IMG/VR virus record: IMGVR_UViG_3300044530_003077
Span: 1-33,071 of that record
Reading direction: 5' to 3' (one strand)
Source: a virus
Length of the DNA stretch: 33,071 nt
Shown here: piece after piece, positions 5,726 through 13,869 of the stretch
Layout of the letters: each line of letters starts with the position of its first letter
Numbering within the stretch: the first letter of the stretch is position 1
Translations under genes and position numbers: made by a program
The notes under the pieces: model-generated
What the model was told of the DNA's origin: nothing
The model's input: only the letters and a program-made list of their open reading frames with translations
Database searches by the model: none

Positions 5726-8191
5726 ATGAAAAGTTTTGAAGACAAATCTCTTGCTTATTTTGGTAAAGATTATGAACTTAAAGTTCTAAAGAATCTTATA
5801 GGTACTTATGAACAAAAAGGGAATGGTGTTTTAAGAGATGATTCTTTCGGAAGAAAGATGATAAATAAAATGACTGCTGAACATTTCACAAATGATTTGG
5901 CAAGAAGAATTTTTGTCTTTTTGAAAAACTATTATGCTTCTAAGAATAAAATACCTTTCTATGATACCATATCTTCTTTTGTAAGAGCTAAAGTGGAAAA
6001 TGAATATGAACAAGAAATGATTTTTCAATACCTTTTAGACATTGAAAAAGTTTCTATGGAAGATTCCGAATGGGTTCAAGAGAATACTATCAGTTTCATA
6101 AATACAAAGAATCTTATTTCCTCTTGGAATAAATGTCTTGAAAATTATATCAACAAAGGAAAATATGACAAGTATTCTGAGATATCAGAAATAATGACAG
6201 AAGCTATCGTTCAAATGAACGATGAAGCTCCTTTGGAGGCATTTGTTGCAGGTGACTATAGACACTTAGAAGAAGGAGAAAGACATCCTATTCCTACAGG
6301 AATTGAAGCACTTGATATTGATATGAATGGTGGGTTAGCCTATGGAGAATTTGCTTTGGTTATTGCTCCTTCGGGAATTGGTAAAGCTCAACCTTCTTTT
6401 TCAAAAGTTTATACTCCTGATGGGTATAAATTAATGAAAGACATAAAAGTTGGAGATAAAGTTTTTGGTTCTGATGGTAAACCTCAAACAGTATTAGGTG
6501 TTTTTCCTCAAGGTCAAAAAGAATACTATAAAGTCACAATGAATGATAATTCTTTCACATATTGTTGTAAAGAACATTTATGGACTGTTTATAAAGAAAA
6601 TAAAAAGTTTACTTTACCATTAGAAAAAATAATGAATGATTTAAAGTATAATGGTAAAAGAAAGGCATTAAAAAATAGAATACCTATAACTCCTGCAGTT
6701 GAATATGGTAAAAAAGATAATTATATTCATTCATATGTATTAGGAGTTTTATTAGGGGATGGTTGTTTATATGAAAATGGCAGTATAACTCTTTCTTGTA
6801 ATGAAGATGAAGTTATAAAAGAATTTTCTTCAAAATTAAATAAAGGATGTTCTTTAAATTATAAAGATAGATATGATTATAGAGTCATTTGTATAAAAGG
6901 ATATGCAAATCCTATAAAAACTTGTTTAAGAGAATTAGGTTTATTAGGTAAAAAATCTGATACTAAATTTATACCTGATAGTTATATGTTTACTTCTATT
7001 GAAGATAGGTTAGAATTATTAAGAGGATTAATAGATTCTGATGGATATGTTGGAAAAGGTGGGTGTATTCAATATTCTTCAGTTTCAATAAACCTTATAA
7101 ATAATATAAGAGATTTAATTAAATCGTTAGGTGGACATTGTGGTAAAATAAGAGCAAGAAATAAAAAATATACTTATAAAGGTCAAAAAAAAGATGGCAA
7201 AATTTCTTATAATATTGCGTTTACCTTTAATGATGATATAAAATTATCTTATATTCAAAGAAAACAAGAAAGAATTAAACCAAGAAATTTATATAGTAAA
7301 AGTAAATATATTAAAGAAGTATCTTTAGAAGGTGTAGAAGAGTGTTATTGTATAAAAGTTTCCAATGAAGATAGTCTTTATGTTACAGATGATTTCATTT
7401 TAACTCATAATACCACGTTTGCCACACATACTGCAAATAACGGTGCAAAATTTGGCTATAATGTTCTTCAGATATTCTTTGAAGATACTGTTGAACAAAT
7501 CAAAATGAAGCATATTTCCAAGTTAATTGGAAAACCTATCAATTTTTCTTCTAACAAAAAGAACAGAAAAACTGTTATGAAAGAAACAGATTCTAAGTTA
7601 GAGAAAATAAGAAATAGCGGAGGGTGTTTAGTACCATTATCAATGGATTCAACAGAAACAACTGTAGAAGACATTAAAAAGGTATATAAGAGAGCAATGG
7701 AACAAGGGGTTTATTTCCCTGATACAGGCGAATTGAAAAAGATAAAATTTGACTTAGTTCTTATTGACTATATAGATTGTATTAAATCTAAAAGGCATTA
7801 TGAAAAACAATGGGAAGGTCAAACTGAAATTGCAAGGGATTTAGAAAAACTTTGCGGAAAAGAAGAATTGAATTTTGCATGTTGGGTCTTCACTCAAGGA
7901 ACAAAAGGTTCTTTGAATACAAAAATAGTTACAGGTGAACAAATGGGCGGTGACTTTGGAAAGTATAAAGTAGCACATTTTGTTATGTCTTTTGCAAGAG
8001 ATTTGGAACAACAATCACAAAATAAAGCAAATGTTACAATTCTAAAAAATCGTATGGGAAGAGCAGGAATTCTATATGAAGATTGTATATTTGATAATGG
8101 TAATATGTTAATAGAATTTAACAAAGAAGAATTTTTGACTGAAAAAACTGTAAATGATACGCTTGTATCTTATTCAAATTCTTATGAATAG
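5726..8191 (+). CDS. DnaB-type replicative helicase (gp41-like) with intein
   Basis: The 821-residue precursor encodes a hexameric replicative helicase that unwinds DNA ahead of the fork using ATP. Removing the intein (residues 221-562) leaves 479 residues, close to T4 gp41 (475). The N-terminal part (1-180) is a helical domain. The RecA-like core follows: SGIGK (216-220) ends the first half of the P-loop and Thr563-Thr564 complete it as GIGKTT after splicing. The Walker B strand is DLVLIDYID in the C-extein. Later segments include an EQMGGDFGKYK loop and ILKNRMGRAG, typical of DnaB. Unspliced precursor cannot form the P-loop, so splicing is needed for activity. A host-like promoter precedes the gene and a hairpin follows it. 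Extein codon use is mixed (TTG, CTT, TTA for Leu), unlike the intein. Confidence 0.9.
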   Translation: MKSFEDKSLAYFGKDYELKVLKNLIGTYEQKGNGVLRDDSFGRKMINKMTAEHFTNDLARRIFVFLKNYYASKNKIPFYDTISSFVRAKVENEYEQEMIFQYLLDIEKVSMEDSEWVQENTISFINTKNLISSWNKCLENYINKGKYDKYSEISEIMTEAIVQMNDEAPLEAFVAGDYRHLEEGERHPIPTGIEALDIDMNGGLAYGEFALVIAPSGIGKAQPSFSKVYTPDGYKLMKDIKVGDKVFGSDGKPQTVLGVFPQGQKEYYKVTMNDNSFTYCCKEHLWTVYKENKKFTLPLEKIMNDLKYNGKRKALKNRIPITPAVEYGKKDNYIHSYVLGVLLGDGCLYENGSITLSCNEDEVIKEFSSKLNKGCSLNYKDRYDYRVICIKGYANPIKTCLRELGLLGKKSDTKFIPDSYMFTSIEDRLELLRGLIDSDGYVGKGGCIQYSSVSINLINNIRDLIKSLGGHCGKIRARNKKYTYKGQKKDGKISYNIAFTFNDDIKLSYIQRKQERIKPRNLYSKSKYIKEVSLEGVEECYCIKVSNEDSLYVTDDFILTHNTTFATHTANNGAKFGYNVLQIFFEDTVEQIKMKHISKLIGKPINFSSNKKNRKTVMKETDSKLEKIRNSGGCLVPLSMDSTETTVEDIKKVYKRAMEQGVYFPDTGELKKIKFDLVLIDYIDCIKSKRHYEKQWEGQTEIARDLEKLCGKEELNFACWVFTQGTKGSLNTKIVTGEQMGGDFGKYKVAHFVMSFARDLEQQSQNKANVTILKNRMGRAGILYEDCIFDNGNMLIEFNKEEFLTEKTVNDTLVSYSNSYE
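6386..7411 (+). other. Class-3-like intein with LAGLIDADG endonuclease in the helicase P-loop
   Basis: The intein is 342 residues, from Ala221 to Asn562, between Lys and Thr of GIGK|TT. It starts with Ala, not Cys or Ser, so it lacks the normal N-terminal nucleophile. The WCT triad that marks class 3 inteins is visible: Trp286 in the block B segment KEHLWTV, Cys542 in the block F segment CIKVSNEDSLYVT, and Thr563 at +1. It ends in LTHN. Two LAGLIDADG motifs, LGVLLGDG (339-346) and LLRGLIDSDG (431-440), each keep their acidic residue, so a homing endonuclease may be active. Leucine is almost all TTA and Ile mostly ATA within the intein, while the flanking exteins use TTG and CTT as well, a sign of later acquisition. 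Confidence 0.88.
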
Positions 8192-8229
8192 TTAAATAAT
8201 TTTTTTATCCCCTTTTTTGAAAATTCTTT

Positions 8230-8245
8230 CTATATTTATAAAAAC
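8230..8245 (+). promoter_or_regulatory. Weak late-type promoter motif upstream of nrdB
   Basis: CTATATTTATAAAAAC resembles the late-type motif but lacks the leading G. It lies 82 bp before the nrdB ATG, farther than the other examples, and an apparent terminator hairpin lies between the two. Confidence 0.35.
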
Positions 8246-8264
8246 ACAATTCAAAATTTAACCG

Positions 8265-8297
8265 AAGATTTCCATTTCCCTATGGAAATCTTTTTAA
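8265..8297 (+). terminator. Hairpin between helicase and nrdB
   Basis: AAGATTTCCAT (8265-8275) pairs perfectly with ATGGAAATCTT (8282-8292) across TTCCCT and runs into a T-tract (8291-8295). It fits an intrinsic terminator for the helicase gene. No promoter is evident between it and nrdB at 8312, so it may instead be a leaky terminator or a leader structure. Confidence 0.75.
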
Positions 8298-8311
8298 TCT
8301 AAATTAATAAC

Positions 8312-9262
8312 ATGGAAGAGAAAATTTTAACAGAAAGCAAAAACCGATTTGTATTATTTCCTATTGTACACCAAGACATTTGGAATTTTAGAGAACTTCA
8401 TTTGAATGCATTTTGGACAACAAAAGAATTAGATTTGACTAATGATATCCGTGATTGGGAGAAACTGTCTGAAAACGAAAAATTCTTCATAAAAAATGTA
8501 TTATCATTCTTCGCAGCAAGTGATGGAATTGTAAATGAAAACTTAGCATTGAATTTTTATAATGAAGTTCAATATTCTGAAGCAAGGTCTTTCTATTCAA
8601 TGCAAATTGCAATGGAAGATATACACTCTGAAACATATAGCTTACTTATTGATACCTATATCAAAAATTCAGAAGAAAAAGATGAATGCTTCAATGCGAT
8701 TGAAAGATTACCTGCTGTTGAAAAGAAAGCTAAATGGGCTTTAGATTGGATTCAAAATGCCTCTTTCCAAGAAAGATTGATTGCTTTTGCTGCAGTTGAA
8801 GGGATATTTTTCTCAGGTTCTTTCTGTTCAATCTTTTGGTTGAAATCAAGAGGATTGATGTCAGGACTTTCTTTAGCTAATTCATTGATTTTCAAAGATG
8901 AAAATCTTCACTGTGATTTCGCTATTCATCTTTTGAATAATCACATCGAAAACAAGCCAAGTGAGAAAAGAATCAAAGAAATCTTATTATCTGCTTTAGA
9001 AATAGAAAAAGAATTCATTACAGAATCATTACCTGTTTCTTTGATTGGAATGAATTGCAATCTTATGAAACAATATTTAGAGTTTGTTGTAGATGGATTG
9101 TTGGTTAAACTTGGATGTAAAAAACATTTTAACGTAGAACAGCCATTCAAATTTATGGAACAGATTGCAGTAGAAACTAAAGGTAATTTCTTTGAATCAA
9201 GAACTACAGAGTATCAAAAAGCAAAATTGAACGAATCATTAACATTTACTGAAGACTTTTAA
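8312..9262 (+). CDS. nrdB: Ribonucleotide reductase class Ia small subunit
   Basis: A 316-residue R2 subunit that holds the diiron-tyrosyl radical cofactor used by NrdA to reduce ribonucleoside diphosphates, supplying dNTPs for phage replication. The metal ligands are Asp71, Glu102, His105, Glu163, Glu197 and His200, all present. The radical Tyr109 lies four residues after His105 in EDIHSETY, the normal spacing. The segment EDIHSETYSLLIDTYI resembles eukaryotic and viral R2 more than E. coli NrdB. It is followed 10 bp later by nrdA, so the order is B then A and the two are co-expressed. Length is a little below E. coli R2 (about 375). Confidence 0.95.
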   Translation: MEEKILTESKNRFVLFPIVHQDIWNFRELHLNAFWTTKELDLTNDIRDWEKLSENEKFFIKNVLSFFAASDGIVNENLALNFYNEVQYSEARSFYSMQIAMEDIHSETYSLLIDTYIKNSEEKDECFNAIERLPAVEKKAKWALDWIQNASFQERLIAFAAVEGIFFSGSFCSIFWLKSRGLMSGLSLANSLIFKDENLHCDFAIHLLNNHIENKPSEKRIKEILLSALEIEKEFITESLPVSLIGMNCNLMKQYLEFVVDGLLVKLGCKKHFNVEQPFKFMEQIAVETKGNFFESRTTEYQKAKLNESLTFTEDF

Positions 9263-9272
9263 ATAAAAACTT

Positions 9273-11438
9273 ATGTCATTAAAAATTCAAAAAAGAAACG
9301 GAGAAATCACAGCCTTTAATCCAACTAAAATCCACAATAGGATTAAGAAGGCTGCAAAAGGATTAAGTGTTAATTCTGATGAGATTTTTATTAAAGTAAT
9401 TACTTCAGTTCCTACAGAAGGTGTAATTACTTCTAAACAAATTGATAATTTGATAGCAGAAATTGCTGCATCTTATACAGGAAGTCATTATGACTACTCA
9501 AGATTGGCTGCAGTAGTTTCAATTTCTTCTTATCACAAAGAAACAAAAGAAAGTTTCTGTGATACTATGGAAGACTTAAATAAAACAGGTGTTATTAATG
9601 ATGATATGATAAATATTATCAAACGTTATGGTAAAGAAAATATTGATAATGCAATCAATAGTAATAACGATTACAACTTTGACTTTTTTGCTTGGAGGTC
9701 TTTGTTTGAAATGTATCTTCTAAAGATGCCTGATGGCACTACAGTAGAAAGACCTCAGCATATGTACATGAGAGTTGCCTTATGGATTACAAATTCCTTT
9801 GAAGAGGCTATTGAGTACTATAAATCATTATCGGTTCAATTGATTTCACCTGCAACTCCTATTATGATTAATTCAGGAACAAAAATTCCTCAATTAGCAT
9901 CATGTGTTCTTCATTTTAATGATGGGGATTCAAGAGAAGGTTTATTGGATACAATGAGAGATATTTCAACTTATTCTGCGGATGCTGCAGGTATTGGTCT
10001 TTGTATGTCAAATATTAGAAGCAAAGAAAGTAGATTGAGTTCTTCAGGAGGATTTGCAGGAGGGTTGTTAAAATATCTTAAAATTGTTAATGAATCGTTG
10101 AGATTTTTTAATCAACAGGGAAGGAGGCCAGGCTCGGCTGCAATCTACATCGAACCTTGGCACAAAGATATCTTTGACCTCTTGAACATCAAAAAGAATA
10201 CAGGTGCAGAAGAACTCAGAGCAAGAGACCTTTTCACTGCCATTTGGATTCCTGATAATTTCATGAGAGCTGTAAAAGAAGACTCTGATTGGTATCTATT
10301 TTGTCCTAATGATGTTGTTAAAGCAGGTATCAAACCTCTTCAAGATTGTTATGGTTTGGAATATGAAGCCAATTATCAAAAGGCAATTGAATTAGGTCTT
10401 GGGAAACAAGTGAAAGCTCAAGAGGTTTGGAATAAAATCATTGAATCCCAAATCGAAACAGGTGTTCCTTATCTTTTATCAAAGGATAATGTAAACAAGA
10501 AAAGTAATCAAAAAAATATTGGAACTATCAGACAATCAAACCTTTGTGCAGAAATTGTGCAATATAGTGACGAATCTAACTTTACTGCAATATGCAGTCT
10601 TTCATCAATGATTTTGAAAAACTTCATTATGGATGGAAAATTCAATTTTGAATTATTGCATTCTGAAGTGAGAAAGGTAATTAGAGCTATTAATAAGGTT
10701 ATTGATATCAATAATTATTCTACAAAAAAAGGTGAAAGAGGTGGATTGAGTCAAAGAGCTATTGCAATAGGAACTCAAGGTTTGGCAGATGTATTTTATC
10801 TAATGGACTATGAGTTTACTTCAAATGAAGCAAAGACTTTGAATAAGGAAATATTTGAAACAATTTATCATGCTGCTATCACTGAAAGTATGGAACTTTG
10901 TAAGAATAATATTTATAAGCCTTATGAATATTTTGAAGGTTCTCCAATATCAAAAGGTATATTCCAATGGGATATGTGGGAGTTAAATGAATCAGATTTA
11001 TCAGGGAAATGGGATTGGAATTCTTTAAGAAATGATGTTGTTACTTATGGAGTTTGCAATTCTTTGACTACTGCACAAATGCCTGTAGCTTGTCAAACTT
11101 CTGATACCAAAATCATAACTGAAAATGGAATTATGTCTTTCAGAGAAATTTGTGAAATGAATGATATAGATGTAGATTCTATTGAAAGTAATAAAGAAGG
11201 TGGAATTTGGTTTGATTTCAAAAATCCTATTAATGTTAAAACTATTGATGGATATTCTGCTTCAAATAAAATTTACTATAATGGTCATGCAGAAATTTTT
11301 GACATTGAAATGGAAGATGGTACACATTTCAAATGTAGCTCTGAACATAAATTTTTAGTGAATCGTGATGGTGAAAAAGTTTGGGTGAAAGTGAAAGATT
11401 TATTAGAAAATGATGACATTATAAACATTAATGAATAA
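9273..11438 (+). CDS. nrdA: Ribonucleotide reductase large subunit, N-terminal part fused to split intein N-half
   Basis: The 721-residue product is the first 606 residues of class Ia NrdA plus a 115-residue intein N-half. An ATP-cone occupies about 1-90 (begins LKIQKRNGEITAF). Catalytic features are Cys211 (LASCVLHFND), the NLCAE motif with Asn423, Cys425 and Glu427, and Cys441. PGSAAIYIEPWHKDI (286-300) is the usual core segment. At MPVA|CQTSD the extein ends and the intein starts with Cys607. The rest of NrdA is encoded 1.5 kb downstream at 12905-13597, so protein trans-splicing is needed for an active enzyme: 606 plus 194 residues gives 800, a normal NrdA length. The break falls in the conserved MP-T/V-A-S active-site loop. 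Confidence 0.93.
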   Translation: MSLKIQKRNGEITAFNPTKIHNRIKKAAKGLSVNSDEIFIKVITSVPTEGVITSKQIDNLIAEIAASYTGSHYDYSRLAAVVSISSYHKETKESFCDTMEDLNKTGVINDDMINIIKRYGKENIDNAINSNNDYNFDFFAWRSLFEMYLLKMPDGTTVERPQHMYMRVALWITNSFEEAIEYYKSLSVQLISPATPIMINSGTKIPQLASCVLHFNDGDSREGLLDTMRDISTYSADAAGIGLCMSNIRSKESRLSSSGGFAGGLLKYLKIVNESLRFFNQQGRRPGSAAIYIEPWHKDIFDLLNIKKNTGAEELRARDLFTAIWIPDNFMRAVKEDSDWYLFCPNDVVKAGIKPLQDCYGLEYEANYQKAIELGLGKQVKAQEVWNKIIESQIETGVPYLLSKDNVNKKSNQKNIGTIRQSNLCAEIVQYSDESNFTAICSLSSMILKNFIMDGKFNFELLHSEVRKVIRAINKVIDINNYSTKKGERGGLSQRAIAIGTQGLADVFYLMDYEFTSNEAKTLNKEIFETIYHAAITESMELCKNNIYKPYEYFEGSPISKGIFQWDMWELNESDLSGKWDWNSLRNDVVTYGVCNSLTTAQMPVACQTSDTKIITENGIMSFREICEMNDIDVDSIESNKEGGIWFDFKNPINVKTIDGYSASNKIYYNGHAEIFDIEMEDGTHFKCSSEHKFLVNRDGEKVWVKVKDLLENDDIININE
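11091..11435 (+). other. Split intein N-half (IntN)
   Basis: 115 codons from Cys607 of the NrdA-N precursor to the stop. Block A begins CQTSDTKIITENG and block B is seen as GTHFKCSSEHKFLV, with the Thr and His of the splicing site. The half ends at KVKDLLENDDIININE. The matching C-half is at 12905-13012; together they form a 151-residue mini-intein without a built-in endonuclease. Confidence 0.9.
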
Positions 11439-11473
11439 GGTCTGCCATTTGCGTGTTATATTTTTTTAAATGA

Positions 11474-11490
11474 GAATATTTATATATAAA
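11474..11490 (+). promoter_or_regulatory. Late-type promoter before the endonuclease gene
   Basis: GAATATTTATATATAAA is 21 bp upstream of the ATG at 11495. It gives the endonuclease and the downstream nrdA C-part their own start of transcription between the two intein halves. Confidence 0.5.
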
Positions 11491-11494
11491 AAGT

Positions 11495-12915
11495 ATGAGT
11501 AATTTATCATTTAATAATTGTAACATTAAAACAGTTAATGGGTTAGTTAATTTTTTTATAAGCTTAGAAGATGAATCTATAGATATTAATGGCGATGTTT
11601 ATGAAATTTTTAAAATTTTCGAAATTAATGATAATACATTAACTCCTGAAAGTTTAATTAATATTTTCGTTAGCCACAAAAAAAGTATTAGAAGTATTTC
11701 AAAATACTTATCAAACAACAAAAATTTTATAGATATTGATAGATTAAATTCATTTATAAGCTACAAATTAACTAACCCAAATGACTCAAATAGTAAGACA
11801 TTCTTAACATTAATGTATGGGGAAAAAATAGGATTAGAAAAATTCTCTCAACAACAAAATAAATTTTCAAAATATTATAATATAAAAATAAAAAATCAAC
11901 CACCATTGATAATTTTATAAAAAAATATGGAGAAATTAAAGGTGTTGAAAAGTATAATGAGTATGTAGAAAAAAGTAAAAATACTATTAGTAATTTTAAG
12001 AAGAGATATGGTGAACAATGGGAAGAAAAATGGATAAAATACACAAGTAAAGATTCTTCATCAAAATCTTGGGCATTAAAAAAATCTAATGGGGATATTA
12101 CTCTTGCAGAAAAAATATTTAAAGAGAGAATAGAAAAAACTACTGTTAATTTAGATTTCCTAATAAAAAAACATGGAGAAATACAAGGTAATATTATATG
12201 GAATGAAATAAAGAAGCAAAAAGATGGCAGTAGTTTGAATTACTATTTATCAAAATATAATGACCTCGAAATTGCAACAGAAGAATATAAAAAAAATAAT
12301 AAAAGAAAAGATAGCAGCAGTTTAGAATTTTTTATTAAAAAATATGGTGACAAAGGACTAATCAAATATAAAGAAAAATGTAAAACTTCTGATAACAAGT
12401 CTTTAAACTTTTTTCTTACTAAATACAATAATTTTGATGAAGCACTTTTTAATTATATTGAAACTCAAAAAAATCTAAAGGTAAAATTTTTAAAAGCGAG
12501 TAAAGCAAGTTTAAAAATACTACAGCCTCTTTATACTTTTTTAATTGATAATAATATTTTCGATAAAGATGATATATTCTTAGGGATTGAAGGCGTTAAA
12601 GAATTTTTTATAAAAACTGTAAACAATATTTATTTTTATGATTTTACAATAAAAAGTAAAAAAATAATTGTAGAATACAATGGTAAAGCATGGCATCCAA
12701 ATTGGGAAAAATACTCTATAGAAGATTGTATTAAGAATTTCTCTAATAAAAAAATTGATGCAAAAAAAGCTATTGAAAAAGATAAAAATAAAATAAATAC
12801 TGCAAAAGAAAATGGATTTAACGTTTTAATTTTATGGGAAGAGGATGGATACGATTATAATCAACAAAAATTAAAAAATTTTTTAATTCAAAACAATATA
12901 AATTATGAAAATTAG
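11495..12915 (+). CDS. Free-standing Vsr-like homing endonuclease, requires -1 frameshift
   Basis: The gene is open in one frame from ATG 11495 to a stop at 11918-11920, and continues in the -1 frame from 11896 to 12915. The second frame has no ATG near its beginning (first TTG at 12235), so it is not a separate gene. Joined at AAAAAAT (11890-11896), the product is about 473 residues. It has about eight degenerate repeats of 25-29 residues (FFIKKYGDKGLIKYKEKCK-like), lying on both sides of the shift, which shows that the parts belong together. Near the C-terminus, FYDFTIKSKKIIVEYNGKAWH followed by NGFNVLILWEED resembles the Vsr/EDxHD nuclease fold. It probably cuts intein-free nrdA. Disruption by a one-base deletion is the alternative to programmed frameshifting. 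Codon use is extremely TTA, ATA and AAA-rich. Confidence 0.75.
11890..11896 (+). other. Candidate -1 frameshift heptamer A AAA AAT
   Basis: In the zero frame the bases are read A AAA AAT, fitting X XXY YYZ. Slipping back one base lets Lys and Asn tRNAs re-pair as AAA AAA and enter the frame that begins TCA ACC ACC ATT. There is no obvious strong downstream stem. A deleted A in the six-A run would give the same picture. Confidence 0.5.
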
Positions 12916-13012
12916 AAAAATCACTAAATTAGAAGAGACACAACCTGTATGGGACATTGAAGTTGAAGATGTTCATCACTATGTTACAGAAAATGGATGT
13001 GTTAGCCATAAT
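12905..13012 (+). other. Split intein C-half (IntC)
   Basis: 36 codons from the ATG to Asn36 (VSHN), followed by AGT for Ser+1 at 13013. The pairing partner is the N-half at 11091-11435. Penultimate His and terminal Asn are intact, so splicing chemistry should be complete. Confidence 0.9.
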
Positions 13013-13597
13013 AGTTCTGCAAAAATCACAGGTTCTTATGAAATGACTGAACCTGCTCATTCGGCTATCTTCAACAGAAGGGTTGTTGGAGGTGAAATTT
13101 TGATAGTAAATAAATACTTGATATCAGACTTTGAAAAGATTGGCATTTGGAGTGAAGAGTTGAAAAATGATATTATTATGAATGAAGGTTCAATTCAAAA
13201 TATTAATTTCAATAGCTATTTAGACCCTGAAGATAAAAAGTATGATTCAAAGGTAAAAAGGATTGAACATTTGATTAAAAAGTATAAGACGATATGGGAA
13301 ATCTCTCAAAGGGAGCTTATTGATATGGCTGCAGATAGAGCTCCATTTATTGACCAATCTCAATCGATGAATATCTATATGTCAAATCCGACTTTATCAA
13401 AAATAACTTCAGCTCATTTTCATGGATGGCAAAAAGGATTGAAGACCTTATGTTATTACCTTAGAACAAAAGCGATTTCAACAGGGGCAAAACATCTTGC
13501 TTTGGATATTTCAAAATATGAAAAGACTGAAGCTCCAACAATAGTTCCAACGAAGCCTAAAGATTCTCCTTTTGACTGTTTTGGTTGTTCCTCATAA
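12905..13597 (+). CDS. nrdA: Split intein C-half fused to NrdA C-terminal part
   Basis: The ATG at 12905 overlaps the last 11 bp of the endonuclease gene. Residues 1-36 are the intein C-half, with block F WDIEVEDVHHYVTENG and block G CVSHN; the penultimate His and final Asn are present and the +1 residue is Ser37. The C-extein (194 residues) continues the reductase with SSAKITGSYEMTEPAHS, includes the LSKITSAHFHGWQKGLKT core segment and ends DCFGCSS, the redox-active Cys pair reduced by thioredoxin or glutaredoxin. Start at residue 1 gives a 36-residue IntC, a usual length for split inteins. A strong terminator follows at 13605. Trans-splicing with the product of 9273-11438 yields full NrdA. 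Confidence 0.93.
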   Translation: MKIRKITKLEETQPVWDIEVEDVHHYVTENGCVSHNSSAKITGSYEMTEPAHSAIFNRRVVGGEILIVNKYLISDFEKIGIWSEELKNDIIMNEGSIQNINFNSYLDPEDKKYDSKVKRIEHLIKKYKTIWEISQRELIDMAADRAPFIDQSQSMNIYMSNPTLSKITSAHFHGWQKGLKTLCYYLRTKAISTGAKHLALDISKYEKTEAPTIVPTKPKDSPFDCFGCSS

Positions 13598-13604
13598 AAA
13601 TATT

Positions 13605-13638
13605 GGGAGATAATGGAAATTATCTCCCTTTTTTTTTG
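13605..13638 (+). terminator. Strong hairpin terminator after nrdA
   Basis: GGGAGATAAT (13605-13614) pairs perfectly with ATTATCTCCC (13619-13628) across a GGAA tetraloop, followed by ten T residues. Confidence 0.92.
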
Positions 13639-13645
13639 AACATTT

Positions 13646-13662
13646 ATATTTATATTAAAAGA
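13646..13662 (+). promoter_or_regulatory. Late-type promoter for the gp25 transcript
   Basis: TATATTTATATTAAAAG lies 22 bp before the ATG at 13668 and directly after a strong terminator, so it probably starts a new transcript carrying the 64-aa gene and gp25. Confidence 0.6.
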
Positions 13663-13667
13663 ACAAT

Positions 13668-13862
13668 ATGGGATACTATAATGTAAATGAATGTAGTGGA
13701 GCTGTCTGTGATGGCAAGAACACTAAAAATCTTTTAGGTAAAGAAAACAATGAGGAAACTCAGCGTTTCGTTGATTTGTTTCGTAACAGATTCCAAGAAT
13801 GTTGGCAAATGGAAAACAATGAATGTTGGCAACAAGAGAACGGTGAACCTTGGTATAAATAA
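13668..13862 (+). CDS. Small Cys/Trp-rich protein (64 aa)
   Basis: ATG at 13668 follows a late-type promoter; the stop lies 7 bp before the gp25 ATG, so the two form an operon. The C-terminal third holds a short repeat, ECWQMEN then ECWQQEN, followed by GEPWYK. There are four Cys in all, two near the N-terminus (NECSGAVC) and two in the repeats. No membrane segment. Being transcribed with a baseplate gene, it is likely made late and could be a small virion or assembly component. The family is not recognised. Confidence 0.65.
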   Translation: MGYYNVNECSGAVCDGKNTKNLLGKENNEETQRFVDLFRNRFQECWQMENNECWQQENGEPWYK

Positions 13863-13869
13863 TTAAAAT

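Noticed and set aside
12235-12915. Separate gene starting with TTG at 12235
   Set aside because: The same frame is open from 11881 and carries the repeated units before 12235, so the segment belongs to the frameshifted endonuclease rather than a new gene.
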